A DNA stretch of 33,393 nucleotides, taken from assembly GCF_009933335.1 (NCBI RefSeq), contig NZ_MAEL01000034.1, positions 1 to 33,393 on the forward strand. The letters are read 5' to 3'. The DNA comes from Candidatus Enterococcus willemsii (GTDB lineage Bacteria; Bacillota; Bacilli; Lactobacillales; Enterococcaceae). The notes under the pieces are model-generated. The model was not told the origin of the DNA. It did not search any database and was given only the letters and a program-made list of their open reading frames with translations. Positions within the stretch are counted from its first letter, which is position 1; each line of letters opens with the position of its first letter. Positions 25,251 to 33,393 of this stretch are shown here, one piece after another. Position numbers and translations under genes: made by a program.

Positions 25251-26060
25251 ATGAAAAAAACTTTACTCCGCATATTTGCTTGGTTATTTATAATTCTGAT
25301 TTTAGCCTGCATTGGAACCATTATCGTTTTAAATAATTTAAATTTATCAGATTTCTTTGGTTTAAATGAATACCAAACAGTGGAAACACGCCATCAGCTT
25401 ATTCGATGGTTACCATATATTTGGTGTCTGATACTTACCGGAACCGTACTGACACTCCTCATTATTGGTTTGAAAAAAAGAACGAAAAATATTTTCTATT
25501 GGTTGATAAGTTTCCTACTAATTCCAGGGATATTTCTTTTTGTAGGGATTTCTTCTACTATTGTTCCAATCGATCAACATGTTTTTCGTGACGAACAAGC
25601 CATTACTAAGTATTTTAATCAATTGAAACAGAAGAACCCTTCTAAAAATGAAGATATTTTAGTAGAAAGTCTTAGTCTACATACTAGAAATCCGATTCTA
25701 CATTCAGGAAATTACGCCGTCGTTCGTTGGATTAATAACGACACGCAATTACAAGATGAATACTGGTTTCATCCAACCAATCTATTTATGAAATGGAAGA
25801 AAGATTCATCACCTACAACTATCAATTTGCAACATACAATTTCGTTTGATACCATCGATTTTACTGTTGTTCCTCGAATCATTAAAGAGACCGAGGCACG
25901 CATCGAGAAAAAAGATGTCTATTATACCGGCGTAAGTATTGTCGTTCTTGTAATTACAGAAAAACAGACTTATTGGTCTGTCGGTGTTGATGACGTTCGT
26001 GGCTATACCAAAGTGAATATGAAATATACGTTAGATGGTACATTTATTTCTGAAGATTAA
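25251..26060 (+). CDS. membrane protein of unknown function, divergent from tetR
   Basis: The 269-residue protein has three hydrophobic segments: about 7-27 (signal-anchor like), 50-72 and 80-105. An extracytoplasmic-looking domain (about 110-269) follows, rich in beta strands and with a repeated aromatic pattern (YAVVRWINND, TYWSVGVDDV). The start at the ATG at 25251 has GAGGTG 6 nt upstream; the ORF could also start at the GTG at 25242, which is part of the binding site. It is probably controlled by the adjacent TetR protein. I do not recognise the family. Confidence 0.75.
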   Translation: MKKTLLRIFAWLFIILILACIGTIIVLNNLNLSDFFGLNEYQTVETRHQLIRWLPYIWCLILTGTVLTLLIIGLKKRTKNIFYWLISFLLIPGIFLFVGISSTIVPIDQHVFRDEQAITKYFNQLKQKNPSKNEDILVESLSLHTRNPILHSGNYAVVRWINNDTQLQDEYWFHPTNLFMKWKKDSSPTTINLQHTISFDTIDFTVVPRIIKETEARIEKKDVYYTGVSIVVLVITEKQTYWSVGVDDVRGYTKVNMKYTLDGTFISED

Positions 26061-26061
26061 A

Positions 26062-26104
26062 ACACATTGCAACACCTATTCGATTCGTGTTGCAATGTGT
26101 TTTT
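26062..26104. terminator. bidirectional terminator
   Basis: A 14-bp perfect stem (26062-26075 with 26087-26100) with T runs on both strands serves the convergent membrane protein and MepB-family genes. Confidence 0.9.
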
Positions 26105-26108
26105 GCAT

Positions 26109-26585
26109 CTAATGAAAATAGTGCGCAGCAAGTGATTGATTATCCAAGTCTTCAGATAGTTCTATAAAATATTCTTGTTGCCACTTCTGTGTTTTTTGTG
26201 CCGTCAGATTTAATTCTGTCTCCCAAGTAGGATAAAGTCGAAAGGCCATTTTTCCTTTATTGGTTGTCGTTTTTAAAATACCCTTTTGCGCAAGCACTTC
26301 TTTTGGAAAAATAAATTGTCCTGCTCTCTCATCCAAAATCGATACAATCACTTTGTCAGGTGTTTCCTCTAAAGCAAACGGCTGATTCTCTTCATCCTTA
26401 TGCCAACAAGCCACAAAATAACCTTTCTTTTTAGGTGTTTTTTTCGCTAAACGACTACGAAACGTATGTTGATTGACTTGAAAAAGGCAGCCTTCATAGT
26501 CCTCATTGCCATCCTCTTGAATATTAGATAATTGCTTATTTAACGGTTTTAGCAGTTGTTCAATTGCTTTAATCGATTGATACAT
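26109..26585 (-). CDS. MepB family protein
   Basis: The 158-residue soluble protein has the MepB pattern seen next to the MepA efflux pump in Staphylococcus aureus: YEGCLFQVN, FRSRLAKKTPKKKGYFVACW, GQFIFPKEVLAQKGI, FRLYPTWE and the closing QKTQKWQQEYF. The biochemical role of MepB is unknown. Here it has no MepA or MarR-type partner beside it. It has its own GGGAG site before the ATG at 26585 and sits between a bidirectional terminator and the terminator of the chemoreceptor gene. Confidence 0.85.
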   Translation of the reverse strand: MYQSIKAIEQLLKPLNKQLSNIQEDGNEDYEGCLFQVNQHTFRSRLAKKTPKKKGYFVACWHKDEENQPFALEETPDKVIVSILDERAGQFIFPKEVLAQKGILKTTTNKGKMAFRLYPTWETELNLTAQKTQKWQQEYFIELSEDLDNQSLAAHYFH

Positions 26586-26621
26586 TCACATTACTCCCTT
26601 CTTCTTTATTATACACAAAAA

Positions 26622-26654
26622 CTCCACCGAACAAAACATACGTTCGGTGGAATT
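26622..26654 (-). terminator. terminator of the chemoreceptor gene
   Basis: TCCACCGAAC (26623-26632) pairs with GTTCGGTGGA (26642-26651); the minus-strand transcript continues into GTTTTTG. AATTTTT on the other side makes it near symmetrical. Confidence 0.9.
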
Positions 26655-26661
26655 TTTACAG

Positions 26662-28692
26662 TTATTCAATTTTAAATGCATTGGTTAAAGTTTTCAACGT
26701 TTCTGAAACTTGTTGTAAGTCCGCTACATATGCCATAAATTCCTCCATTGTAGCCAACACTTCTTCTGCATTCGCTGAAACTTCTTGCGTACCAGCAGCA
26801 TTTTCTTCTGTTGAAGCAGAGATACTTTCTAAATTCTCTAACACAACTTGTTGAACTTCAGTTACACGAGTTGATAACAATTCAATCTCTCTAATTTTAC
26901 TTAATAAATTAGACGTTTGGTTAAATACTTGTTCTGAAGAAGAAATTGCATGATGAATCAAATTGGTTTGCTTTTCACCGCCATCTAAGGAACGTGATGT
27001 TTGTTCGACCATACCTGAAGATTGTTTTTGTATTTTATCAATAATCGTTTCAATTTCTTTCGTTGATGATTTGCTTTGTTCTGCTAATTGGCGAATTTCA
27101 GTCGCCACAACAGCAAATCCTCTGCCGGACTCACCCGCACGAGCGGCTTCAATCGATGCGTTTAAAGCTAATAAATTGGTTTGATAGGAAATATCATTGA
27201 TGACATGAATAATTTGAGTAATATCCTGAATATCAGTATTCATACTGCTCATCCTTGTTTTCAAATGACTAATTTGTTGTAATTCATGTTGCCAATTTGA
27301 ATCTACTTCGGACATTGCCTGCATATTCGTGTCATTAATTTTCCGAACCAATTGTGCTTCTTCATTCATTTCATTAACATTTGTACTCAACTCTTCGACA
27401 ACCGCAGATAAATCATGCACGCGTAATACACTTGTTTCCGTCTCTTGTGCTTGTGTTGCCGTAACTTCAGCAATACCAGTAATCGTTTCTGTCACTTCCT
27501 CTGTAGCTAAATTCGTTTGTTTCGATAAATCTAACAAGGAATGAGACATCGATGCGACTGTATCACTTTGTTTTTTCACTTGCTGATTCAAAGTTCCGAC
27601 AGCATCAATCATCTCATTGAAATGGAAGGCCATTTGATGAATTTCCGTGCCATTTTCAGCTGGATAAACATATTGCTCTCCTCGATTTTTAAATGATTGG
27701 TCTTTTTTCGTATCTTTCTTAATCGTAACCATTTGCCCTTCACTCATTTGTTTAAATGAACGCACAAAGACTGCTATGATTGATTGAATAAAACGAGTTA
27801 GTACCAATGAGAACAATACTGAAAGAACCAGCATAATTCCTGCCACAATTAAGGATGAACGTATCAACGCCCCTGTTTCCGCTGCATATTCCGAATTACC
27901 AATACGAATAACTGCATACGTATGACCCAAAACAGAATTTTTATCGTAATACATACTATCTAAATCTTCTGAATCTTTTAGCGTAATCGAACCATTCTTT
28001 TTATCGGCAGTTGAAATACTTTTAAACATGTCATCATCGCTTACATCCATACCAATTTCTTCTTTCATTCCTGATGCAATAACAATTCCTGTTTCATCTA
28101 CTAAAGAAAGCGTCCCAGTTTGACCAATAGCTAAGTGCTCAATCAGTTTACTCACATTTTGATAAGACACATCGAAACTTAAGACCATCTGCTCACCATT
28201 TTTATTTTGGAATGCCTTCGCAACAGAGACTAAAAATTCACCTGAACTCGCATCCACATAAGGTTCAGTCCAAAAGAATTCCCCTGAATTCTCAATAGCA
28301 CCAGTAAACCAAGGTCTAGTTGTCGGATCATACTCTCCCCCTAAAACCGGACGTGTAATATATTGTCCATCTTCCTTAGCAAGAATGAATTCTTGAATCG
28401 TGGCATCTCCAGCTACTGCCGCCTCCAATGTTTGTTTAATAGCTGATAAATCATTGCCCTCTTGAACGACCGAAAATTGAATAAGCTCATTCAATCGATC
28501 TTGTGTCCCTTCATAAAGTACTTTTTCCTCGGACAAAATTGCCTCAGCTGCACTTGCAGCTGTATGATTATTTCGTTCTACAATTAATTTTCTCGTGCTA
28601 CTAAAAGAACTTAACAACATAATAATAATCGGGATTAGTGCGGTCAATATCAAAATCACGATAACACTCGAACGAATACTTTTCTTCTTCAC
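26662..28692 (-). CDS. methyl-accepting chemotaxis protein with dCache sensor
   Basis: The 676-residue transmembrane receptor has a membrane segment at about 9-30, an extracellular double-Cache domain (about 35-275, with [10 protein letters not shown] and [11 protein letters not shown] typical of dCache_1), a second membrane segment (about 280-303), a HAMP-like linker and a long helical signalling domain. The tip motif that contacts CheA/CheW is present ([16 protein letters not shown], near 505-520). dCache domains often bind amino acids, amines or purines. The start is a GTG at 28692 with GGAGGA upstream. No che or flagellar genes lie nearby, so it is an orphan receptor gene with its own terminator. 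Confidence 0.95.
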   Translation of the reverse strand: MKKKSIRSSVIVILILTALIPIIIMLLSSFSSTRKLIVERNNHTAASAAEAILSEEKVLYEGTQDRLNELIQFSVVQEGNDLSAIKQTLEAAVAGDATIQEFILAKEDGQYITRPVLGGEYDPTTRPWFTGAIENSGEFFWTEPYVDASSGEFLVSVAKAFQNKNGEQMVLSFDVSYQNVSKLIEHLAIGQTGTLSLVDETGIVIASGMKEEIGMDVSDDDMFKSISTADKKNGSITLKDSEDLDSMYYDKNSVLGHTYAVIRIGNSEYAAETGALIRSSLIVAGIMLVLSVLFSLVLTRFIQSIIAVFVRSFKQMSEGQMVTIKKDTKKDQSFKNRGEQYVYPAENGTEIHQMAFHFNEMIDAVGTLNQQVKKQSDTVASMSHSLLDLSKQTNLATEEVTETITGIAEVTATQAQETETSVLRVHDLSAVVEELSTNVNEMNEEAQLVRKINDTNMQAMSEVDSNWQHELQQISHLKTRMSSMNTDIQDITQIIHVINDISYQTNLLALNASIEAARAGESGRGFAVVATEIRQLAEQSKSSTKEIETIIDKIQKQSSGMVEQTSRSLDGGEKQTNLIHHAISSSEQVFNQTSNLLSKIREIELLSTRVTEVQQVVLENLESISASTEENAAGTQEVSANAEEVLATMEEFMAYVADLQQVSETLKTLTNAFKIE

Positions 28693-28727
28693 AAGAACTC
28701 CTCCTTTTTATTTTACAACCAACTACC

Positions 28728-28740
28728 ATTATCGGATAAT
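28728..28740. promoter_or_regulatory. palindrome upstream of the chemoreceptor gene
   Basis: ATTATC-G-GATAAT is a perfect 13-bp dyad 36 nt before the GTG start. It overlaps a poor minus-strand -35 (TTATCC), with TAAAAT 18 bp downstream. It could be an operator; the regulator is unknown. Confidence 0.3.
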
Positions 28741-28822
28741 TTTCAGAAAATTTAAGTAGGGAGTTACTTTAAATTGCCATTTGCATTCTATCTATTAAAG
28801 TCTTTTAAAAGTTTTACGGAAA

Positions 28823-28852
28823 AAACGAGCACCAGCTAACTGGTACTCGTTT
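28823..28852 (-). terminator. terminator of the 173-aa gene
   Basis: A 13-bp stem (28823-28835 with 28840-28852, one G-T pair) closes on a 4-nt loop. It overlaps the stop codon of the gene; minus-strand T run after the stem. Confidence 0.85.
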
Positions 28853-29372
28853 AATCTTCAAAATAAAAACCTTTTAATTGAGCGATTTCTCGATTAACTT
28901 CAGGATAGACTTTATCTCCCAAAACCATCACAGACAAATTTAATCGCTCGGATCTTCGTGGACTATTTTCGACAATCATCGTCGCTTGTTCTCGAGAATA
29001 ACCTTCATACTCCAAAGCTAAAATCAAATCATAATAGCCAACAATCGTTTCTTTTGCTAGTTTCGTCGCTTCTTTTAAATCCATATTTGCTTGTTTCAAA
29101 TAATCTTTTAAAAGACTTTCTAATTCTGGGGAATGCGACTGGCTTCGACGTTCCTCCTCATTTGAAACTTGAAAGGTTTCTTCATTCCAAAATGAATCTT
29201 CTCGAACTTTCTCAGCCATTTGACCTCGCAACTTGTATCTCTCAATAAACTTTTCAATTGTTTCCTTTGCCTGCTGTTCCGCTTGTTCTAATGAATTTAT
29301 TTCCACTCCATTCATGCGATGTGAAATTTCTTTGCCGTTGAAAACAATCGTGATGATTAGTTCGTTTGTCAT
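28851..29372 (-). CDS. hypothetical acidic helical protein, 173 aa
   Basis: The soluble protein starts at the ATG at 29372, with GAGGTG 6 nt upstream. It is acidic and largely helical, with long E/K/Q-rich stretches (SLEQAEQQAKETIEKFIERY, 26-45) after a short beta-like start (ELIITIVFNGKEISHRM). A C-terminal part with SREQATMIVENSP follows. No catalytic motif, membrane segment or named domain was recognised. It sits alone between the chemoreceptor gene and the surface cassette and has its own terminator. The function is unknown. Confidence 0.7.
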   Translation of the reverse strand: MTNELIITIVFNGKEISHRMNGVEINSLEQAEQQAKETIEKFIERYKLRGQMAEKVREDSFWNEETFQVSNEEERRSQSHSPELESLLKDYLKQANMDLKEATKLAKETIVGYYDLILALEYEGYSREQATMIVENSPRRSERLNLSVMVLGDKVYPEVNREIAQLKGFYFED

Positions 29373-29414
29373 GTGAGCACCTCGTTAAACATTCATTTTC
29401 TCATAATTATACCA

Positions 29415-30422
29415 TTAATTTTTTTCTAACACCGTATATTTACCAGAAATTAAATCTTGAATGAATTCCTTAGTGTTCTCATCAGCAAATTGATTATCAT
29501 GAATTAATGGCAGAGTTTTTTTAGTATGTTCAAAAAAACGTACTGGTGCATATTTACCTCTTTTAATCATATCTGTATAACGATTCAAATAAATAGCCAA
29601 TAGATCTTGTTTTTTCTGCCTGTTCTCTTCTAAACTTTGGATAAAATCAAATACAGATAAAAAGATTTTTACAGCATCTCTTGGTGGTGTTCCTTGTTGA
29701 GATAATGACACCTCGTCTTTATCACGAGTATAATAATAATCTTTTTGATTGCCCAAGATGGCTATGTTATTTGATACACTATAAATTTTCATCATAAACC
29801 AGTTATCTTCTCTAACACGTATGCCTAGAGGAAAATCTAATGCGTACTTTTCAATAAGTTCACGCTTAAATAGTTTTCCAACTGAATTTAATGAATTATA
29901 TAGTTTCGTTTCAGTAAATTGTAGCCCTGTAACAGTTTCAGTATAATGAAATGCAGACTTACTAATTGCTCGTTTACTCGTTGCTCCTCGATAATAAGGC
30001 ATACATACCATATCTATTTTGCTATCTGTTTCTACAATGTTCATTGCATCAGCTAATGCATATTCAGTCAAATAATCATCGGAGTCTAAAAATAAAACCC
30101 ACTTCCCAGAAGCAAAGTGTAATCCGTCGTTGCGTGGTGCAGATGCACCGCCAGAATTTTCTTTTCTTTTTAAGATTTTTATATTTGGAAAAACCATTGT
30201 ATACTGATTAAGCAACTCATAGGTGTTATCTGTTGAACAATCATCAACTAATATCACTTCAATAAGATTCTTATTATATGTTGTATATTTCAGTTTATCT
30301 AAGCATTCTTGAACAATCGTTTCTCTATTGTAAGTTGGAATGATAATCGATATTTCAGGTTTTTCTGTTACTTTTTTTTGTATAACATAAAGTGAAAATT
30401 GCGATAATTTATTTATAGACAT
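29415..30422 (-). CDS. family 2 glycosyltransferase in the surface cassette
   Basis: The 335-residue glycosyltransferase has a GT-A fold. ISIIIPTYNR is at 25-33, nucleotide-binding VDDCS at 60-64, the metal-binding LDSDD at 112-116, and the acidic catalytic-base region VREDNW at 203-208 (E205, D206). The start at the ATG at 30422 has AGGAG 7 nt upstream; the longer frame from 30464 would bury that site. No membrane anchor is seen. It is the last gene after the SD-repeat adhesin and the alpha/alpha-barrel-like protein. It may decorate the adhesin or add a sugar to a wall polymer. A 124-nt gap to the previous gene shows no clear terminator or promoter. Confidence 0.88.
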   Translation of the reverse strand: MSINKLSQFSLYVIQKKVTEKPEISIIIPTYNRETIVQECLDKLKYTTYNKNLIEVILVDDCSTDNTYELLNQYTMVFPNIKILKRKENSGGASAPRNDGLHFASGKWVLFLDSDDYLTEYALADAMNIVETDSKIDMVCMPYYRGATSKRAISKSAFHYTETVTGLQFTETKLYNSLNSVGKLFKRELIEKYALDFPLGIRVREDNWFMMKIYSVSNNIAILGNQKDYYYTRDKDEVSLSQQGTPPRDAVKIFLSVFDFIQSLEENRQKKQDLLAIYLNRYTDMIKRGKYAPVRFFEHTKKTLPLIHDNQFADENTKEFIQDLISGKYTVLEKN

Positions 30423-30546
30423 AATTAATCTCCTAAAAAGGTAGTATTTTGTGTTTATTCTCAAAATAACTAAAACACAACAATTGTCACTCTTGGGGAA
30501 AAAACATCACAGCTAATAGTATTGGACTTTCAAATACAAAAATTCT

Positions 30547-30786
30547 TTACCATCCTCCTCGTCGAACTTTATCCTTTTCTTTAAATACTTTTGCATTTTG
30601 AGGAATATTTTCCGGGGAATCGTCGGTATTTGCCTCCCAAGGATACAAGCCATTTTCATCCTTTTCATAATTTTCCAAAGATTGGTCAATATGCTCTTGT
30701 CGTCTTTTTTTTATTTTATTTTTAATGACAAATGCGTAAATAGCTAGTCCAAATAAAACAAGTATTCGAATACCACCATAGCTCAC
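30547..30786 (-). CDS. small membrane-anchored protein of the surface cassette
   Basis: The 79-residue protein has a single N-terminal membrane segment (IRILVLFGLAIYAFVI, about 5-20) followed by a basic stop-transfer patch (KNKIKKRRQE) and a polar cytoplasmic tail. I chose the GTG at 30786: GGGAGG lies 7 nt upstream, and the codon follows the previous stop by one base, so the two are translationally coupled. The longer ATG start at 30801 would bury that site. It could tether the cassette enzymes to the membrane, but no family was recognised. Confidence 0.7.
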   Translation of the reverse strand: MSYGGIRILVLFGLAIYAFVIKNKIKKRRQEHIDQSLENYEKDENGLYPWEANTDDSPENIPQNAKVFKEKDKVRRGGW

Positions 30787-30787
30787 G

Positions 30788-32467
30788 CTAATCCCTCCCA
30801 TATGTTAATTCACTAAAGTTTACAAAACCAGATAAAAAGTGTTCTGCATCGTCAATTCTCATTCTAAAACGATCATGTCTTGCAAAAAATCCATATTCTA
30901 TTTTATGAGGTGCTTTAAAGTACATCGCAAATTCAGGAAACATCACTCCTGTAGTTACCTGATGATATGCACGATACTCCATTACTTCAAAAATTCTAGC
31001 TTTTGCTTGATAAAAATCTTCATCCGAAATAACTTCTGAACGATGTTCGTATGTTTCTAATTTTAAAATCATTTTAGATGCTGCAACCAATAATTCTAAC
31101 ATTGTGGGATACGCTGTATCGCGTTTTTCAATAAAGTCGATTTTGCTCAAAGCATTTTTCAAGCCGAATTGATAATATTCATTTTTTTGCTCATGCTTCA
31201 AAAATTCATTAACTGCATAACTTAGCCAGTGGTCACGGTATTTTTCATAATTATTTTCTACAAAATATGTCATCAATCGCTTGCATAAAGCAAAAATTTC
31301 TTCATCATGCATCAATTCATAAGCACGTAACATAGAAAATAGCGCTTCACCATCATAATAGATAATTCTAAAAGCTTCTTTAACTTCTAATTCAGCATTT
31401 AATACATGAATAGTTTTATTTTCAGAAGTTAGGAATTTATTTTCAATTGTATGAGTGAGCGTCTTCATTTTTTCAAAAAATTGAGTATCGTTAGTAATTT
31501 GAGTATATTTAGCTGCAGCAAGAATTGCCATTGCTTGTGCCCCTAATTTATACTCAACTTCTCCTCTGTCTTGATCCTTAATCAAATAGTTATCATCGAT
31601 TGTCGTAGATAAGTGCTCAAACCCCCATATTAATCCTTCTAAACTTCGTTGAATCATAGTTTCATCATTTAAAAATTCAGCTGATTCTAACAATGCATAT
31701 ACAGAAGAAAAGTGTCTCACAGAATTATAATTTCGAATTTGTTTGTCATAACACGGGAAATAGCCATAAGTAAATTTGCCATCTTCATGCAACTGGTTGA
31801 CTAAATAATTTGCACCTTCTTTAATCACTAAATCCAATGTTGATTTTAAGTTATCTTCATCAATCACACGAAACTCATTGCCTAGTCCATAATTTTCCAA
31901 TTCATGGCTATCATTTACATCTAAGAAATATGCTTTAGTAGAAAACTTGTAGATTTTGGATTTTAGAAGAAAATTCAATGAATGCTCTTGAACATTGTAT
32001 TTTTTCTTAACATAAGCTGCATAGTTATTAAAATCAATCGTCATATTTGGCGCATTTTGCCCTACTTTGTGATTCTTATCAGGCGTAAGAATAGCATTAG
32101 CAACTAACTCTTCTTTTAAAAACACTCTTTTCTTAAATCCTTCTAACCGAATACCAAATGTGATATAATTGTTGCGTTTAATTTCGCTAAAACTTGCCAG
32201 CAAGTCATCATATGTAATAACTGTTTCATCAGTTATTAAATCAACGCGTAAATAATTGTTTTCGTTTGGCAACGAACGATAAAATGACATCAACTTATCC
32301 CAGCTTTGTTGGATTGTTCGGCCATAAAATTCTTTTACTTGGCAACGAGATTCATGATTTCCATAACTTAAAATAAAAATTTTATTGCTAAGATTCGGAT
32401 TATCATATGTTGCGAATGTTTCGAATAATTGTTTTAGCTGATTGACTTTCATTTCTGTTATATTCAT
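30788..32467 (-). CDS. alpha/alpha-barrel-like protein of a surface glycan cassette
   Basis: The 559-residue protein has two parts. The N-terminal part (about 1-190) is mixed alpha/beta and contains LRVDLIT, NNYITFGIRLEG and the pattern FLKEELVANAIL. The C-terminal part (about 210-540) reads as repeated helix pairs typical of an (alpha/alpha)6 barrel, with GKFTYGYFPCYD, NYNSVRHFSSVYALLESAE and EVEYKLGAQAMAILAAAKY. Such barrels occur in glycoside hydrolases, sugar epimerases such as D-glucuronyl C5-epimerase, and polysaccharide enzymes. I believe related proteins accompany Gram-positive surface polysaccharide genes but cannot name the reaction. There is no signal peptide. GGAGGGC lies before the ATG at 32467, just after a terminator-like hairpin. 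It is probably cytoplasmic. Confidence 0.6.
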   Translation of the reverse strand: MNITEMKVNQLKQLFETFATYDNPNLSNKIFILSYGNHESRCQVKEFYGRTIQQSWDKLMSFYRSLPNENNYLRVDLITDETVITYDDLLASFSEIKRNNYITFGIRLEGFKKRVFLKEELVANAILTPDKNHKVGQNAPNMTIDFNNYAAYVKKKYNVQEHSLNFLLKSKIYKFSTKAYFLDVNDSHELENYGLGNEFRVIDEDNLKSTLDLVIKEGANYLVNQLHEDGKFTYGYFPCYDKQIRNYNSVRHFSSVYALLESAEFLNDETMIQRSLEGLIWGFEHLSTTIDDNYLIKDQDRGEVEYKLGAQAMAILAAAKYTQITNDTQFFEKMKTLTHTIENKFLTSENKTIHVLNAELEVKEAFRIIYYDGEALFSMLRAYELMHDEEIFALCKRLMTYFVENNYEKYRDHWLSYAVNEFLKHEQKNEYYQFGLKNALSKIDFIEKRDTAYPTMLELLVAASKMILKLETYEHRSEVISDEDFYQAKARIFEVMEYRAYHQVTTGVMFPEFAMYFKAPHKIEYGFFARHDRFRMRIDDAEHFLSGFVNFSELTYGRD

Positions 32468-32490
32468 CAGTTGCCCTCCTCAATTATAAA

Positions 32491-32516
32491 ACGATGAGGG
32501 AGCGATCCCCCTCATC
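32491..32516 (-). terminator. terminator or attenuator between the adhesin gene and the cassette
   Basis: CGATGAGGG (32491-32499) pairs with CCCTCATCG (32508-32516); the minus-strand transcript then reads TTTTAT. It ends only about 24 nt before the start of the next gene. No promoter was found after it, so the cassette is probably reached by read-through. Confidence 0.75.
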
Positions 32517-32546
32517 GAATTAACCTATCTGTGTTTACTTATTGAT

Positions 32547-33393
32547 TTATTTTTTCTTGTTTTTCTTAGATTTCCAGAAGCCTAAACCAGACAATCCAGC
32601 AATTAATCCACCGAAGATTGGTGCTGCACTAGTCACAGCTCCTGTTTTCGGTAAGAATCCACCACCAGGTTTCTTAGTTCCGCCAGTATTACTTCCACCA
32701 TTGTTACTTCCAGAATTGTTACCGTTGTTACCTGAGTTGTTGCCATTATTACCAGCAGCATCTTTTACAGTAACTTTAATTGAATCACTAGGTGCTTGGC
32801 CGTCTTTCAAAGCTGTAACATACAATACGTCACCTGCTTTTACTTCTGAAACTTTCACAGACCATTTACCATCTTTCTTAACAGTTGTCTTGCCTAGTTG
32901 GTTACCATCTTTATCTGTAATGATGATTTCAGAACCAGGTTCGCCTGTTCCTGTAATGATAGTGTCGCCATCTTTCACACTATCTACAGTTGGTGTTGCT
33001 GTTTTCGCTCCTACTTTTTTCTTAACAGTCTTACTTGCATTTTGACCTTCTGCCTTAGCTGTTACGAATACTTCTTGACCAGCTTTTAATTCAGTAGAAA
33101 CAGTGATTGACCATTCACCTTTACTATCAGCTTTTCCACTTCCAATTACGCGACCATTCTTATCACGAATTGTAATCTCCGCATTTGGTACAGCCTCACC
33201 AGTAATTGCATGATCTCCTTCAAAAATATCATCTACAAGTGGCTCATCTGTATCAACATCAGCATCGCTATCTGAATCGGAGTCGCTATCTGAGTCTGAG
33301 TCGCTGTCTGAATCGGAATCGCTATCTGAGTCTGAGTCGCTGTCTGAATCCGAATCGCTATCTGAGTCTGAGTCGCTGTCTGAGTCTGAGTCA
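32547..33393 (-). CDS. LPXTG surface protein with Ser-Asp repeats (partial, 5' end outside)
   Basis: The last 281 residues of a wall-anchored adhesin are visible; the frame stays open to the right edge, so the ATG at 32978 is internal. From the edge inward it has about 22 Ser-Asp dipeptides (33393-33259), then two related Ig-like repeats of about 75 residues. Repeat 1 begins [17 protein letters not shown] and repeat 2 [18 protein letters not shown] flexible Asn/Gly/Ser linker follows, then the sorting signal LPKTG, a hydrophobic helix and the basic tail KSKKNKKK. Sortase would link it to peptidoglycan. SD repeats are a hallmark of Sdr/Clf-type adhesins; here two Ig-like domains lie between them and the anchor. 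The ligand-binding region is outside the window. Confidence 0.93.
   Translation of the reverse strand, partial: DSDSDSDSDSDSDSDSDSDSDSDSDSDSDSDSDSDSDSDSDSDADVDTDEPLVDDIFEGDHAITGEAVPNAEITIRDKNGRVIGSGKADSKGEWSITVSTELKAGQEVFVTAKAEGQNASKTVKKKVGAKTATPTVDSVKDGDTIITGTGEPGSEIIITDKDGNQLGKTTVKKDGKWSVKVSEVKAGDVLYVTALKDGQAPSDSIKVTVKDAAGNNGNNSGNNGNNSGSNNGGSNTGGTKKPGGGFLPKTGAVTSAAPIFGGLIAGLSGLGFWKSKKNKKK
33285..33393. repeat. 36-bp tandem repeat encoding (Ser-Asp)6
   Basis: Units at 33285-33320 and 33321-33356 differ at one base, and a third, diverged unit begins at 33357 and runs to the edge. Each encodes six Ser-Asp pairs with a fixed pattern of TCA, TCG/TCC and AGC serine codons. Degenerate SD codons continue to about 33259. 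Slippage here would change the adhesin's stalk length. Confidence 0.85.

Noticed and set aside
32473-32486. TATAAT-like hexamer before the barrel-protein gene as a promoter
   Set aside because: No -35 at a usable distance, and the start point would fall inside the ribosome binding site.
32542-33045. Proline/leucine-rich open frame on the plus strand opposite the adhesin gene
   Set aside because: It is the antisense reading of the Ig-like and Asn/Gly-rich coding region, without a ribosome binding site.
33259-33393. CRISPR array suggested by regular short repeats
   Set aside because: The repeats have no unique spacers and encode an uninterrupted Ser-Asp frame.

Overview
The window looks like a chromosomal segment of a low-GC Gram-positive bacterium of the Lactobacillales, most probably Enterococcus or a close relative. 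The grounds are AT-rich intergenic DNA, strong GGAGG-type ribosome binding sites, a CtsR-type operator in front of clpB, an LPKTG sortase signal, a Bce-type antibiotic-sensing module and a PurBox of the Lactococcus/Bacillus PurR type. I cannot name the species. A lone methyl-accepting chemotaxis protein hints at a motile lineage. No tRNA, rRNA, CRISPR array, transposase or integrase was seen.

Layout. Positions 1-1460 hold small genes: the end of a gene with two SHOCT-like motifs, an unrecognised 85-residue protein, and a two-gene unit ending in a YolD-like protein behind a promoter with a LexA (SOS) box. An AI-2E/PerM-type membrane protein follows (1560-2723) and ends in a terminator shared with the convergent operon. 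From 9518 down to 2741 on the minus strand lies a compact six-gene operon: two PotB/PotC-like permeases, a PotA-like ATPase, a PotD-like lipoprotein, adenine deaminase and an MTA/SAH-deaminase-like amidohydrolase. Its promoter carries a 12/13 PurBox match. This suggests that the 'polyamine-type' transporter imports a purine compound that the two deaminases then process.

The centre holds clpB with a CtsR operator, a zinc-ribbon membrane protein, a MerR regulator with its aldo/keto reductase and histidine phosphatase (the reductase promoter has a 19-bp spacer with a palindrome in it), cyclopropane fatty acid synthase, and a divergent MFS/LysR pair. A complete Bce-like unit (response regulator, short-loop sensor kinase, ABC ATPase, FtsX-like permease, 79-residue protein) spans 24182-19332, with a TnACA-N4-TGTnA-like site before the ABC genes and a 10-bp direct repeat before the regulator.

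The right side holds a TetR regulator divergent from an unrecognised membrane protein, a MepB-family protein, a dCache chemoreceptor and an unrecognised 173-residue protein. Last is a minus-strand surface cassette: an SD-repeat LPKTG adhesin (5' part outside the window), an alpha/alpha-barrel-like protein, a small membrane protein and a GT2 glycosyltransferase. The cassette may modify the adhesin or build another surface glycan; this is inference. The points most worth following are the PurBox/transporter/deaminase operon, the SD-repeat adhesin with its cassette, and the SOS-controlled YolD unit with no polymerase beside it.
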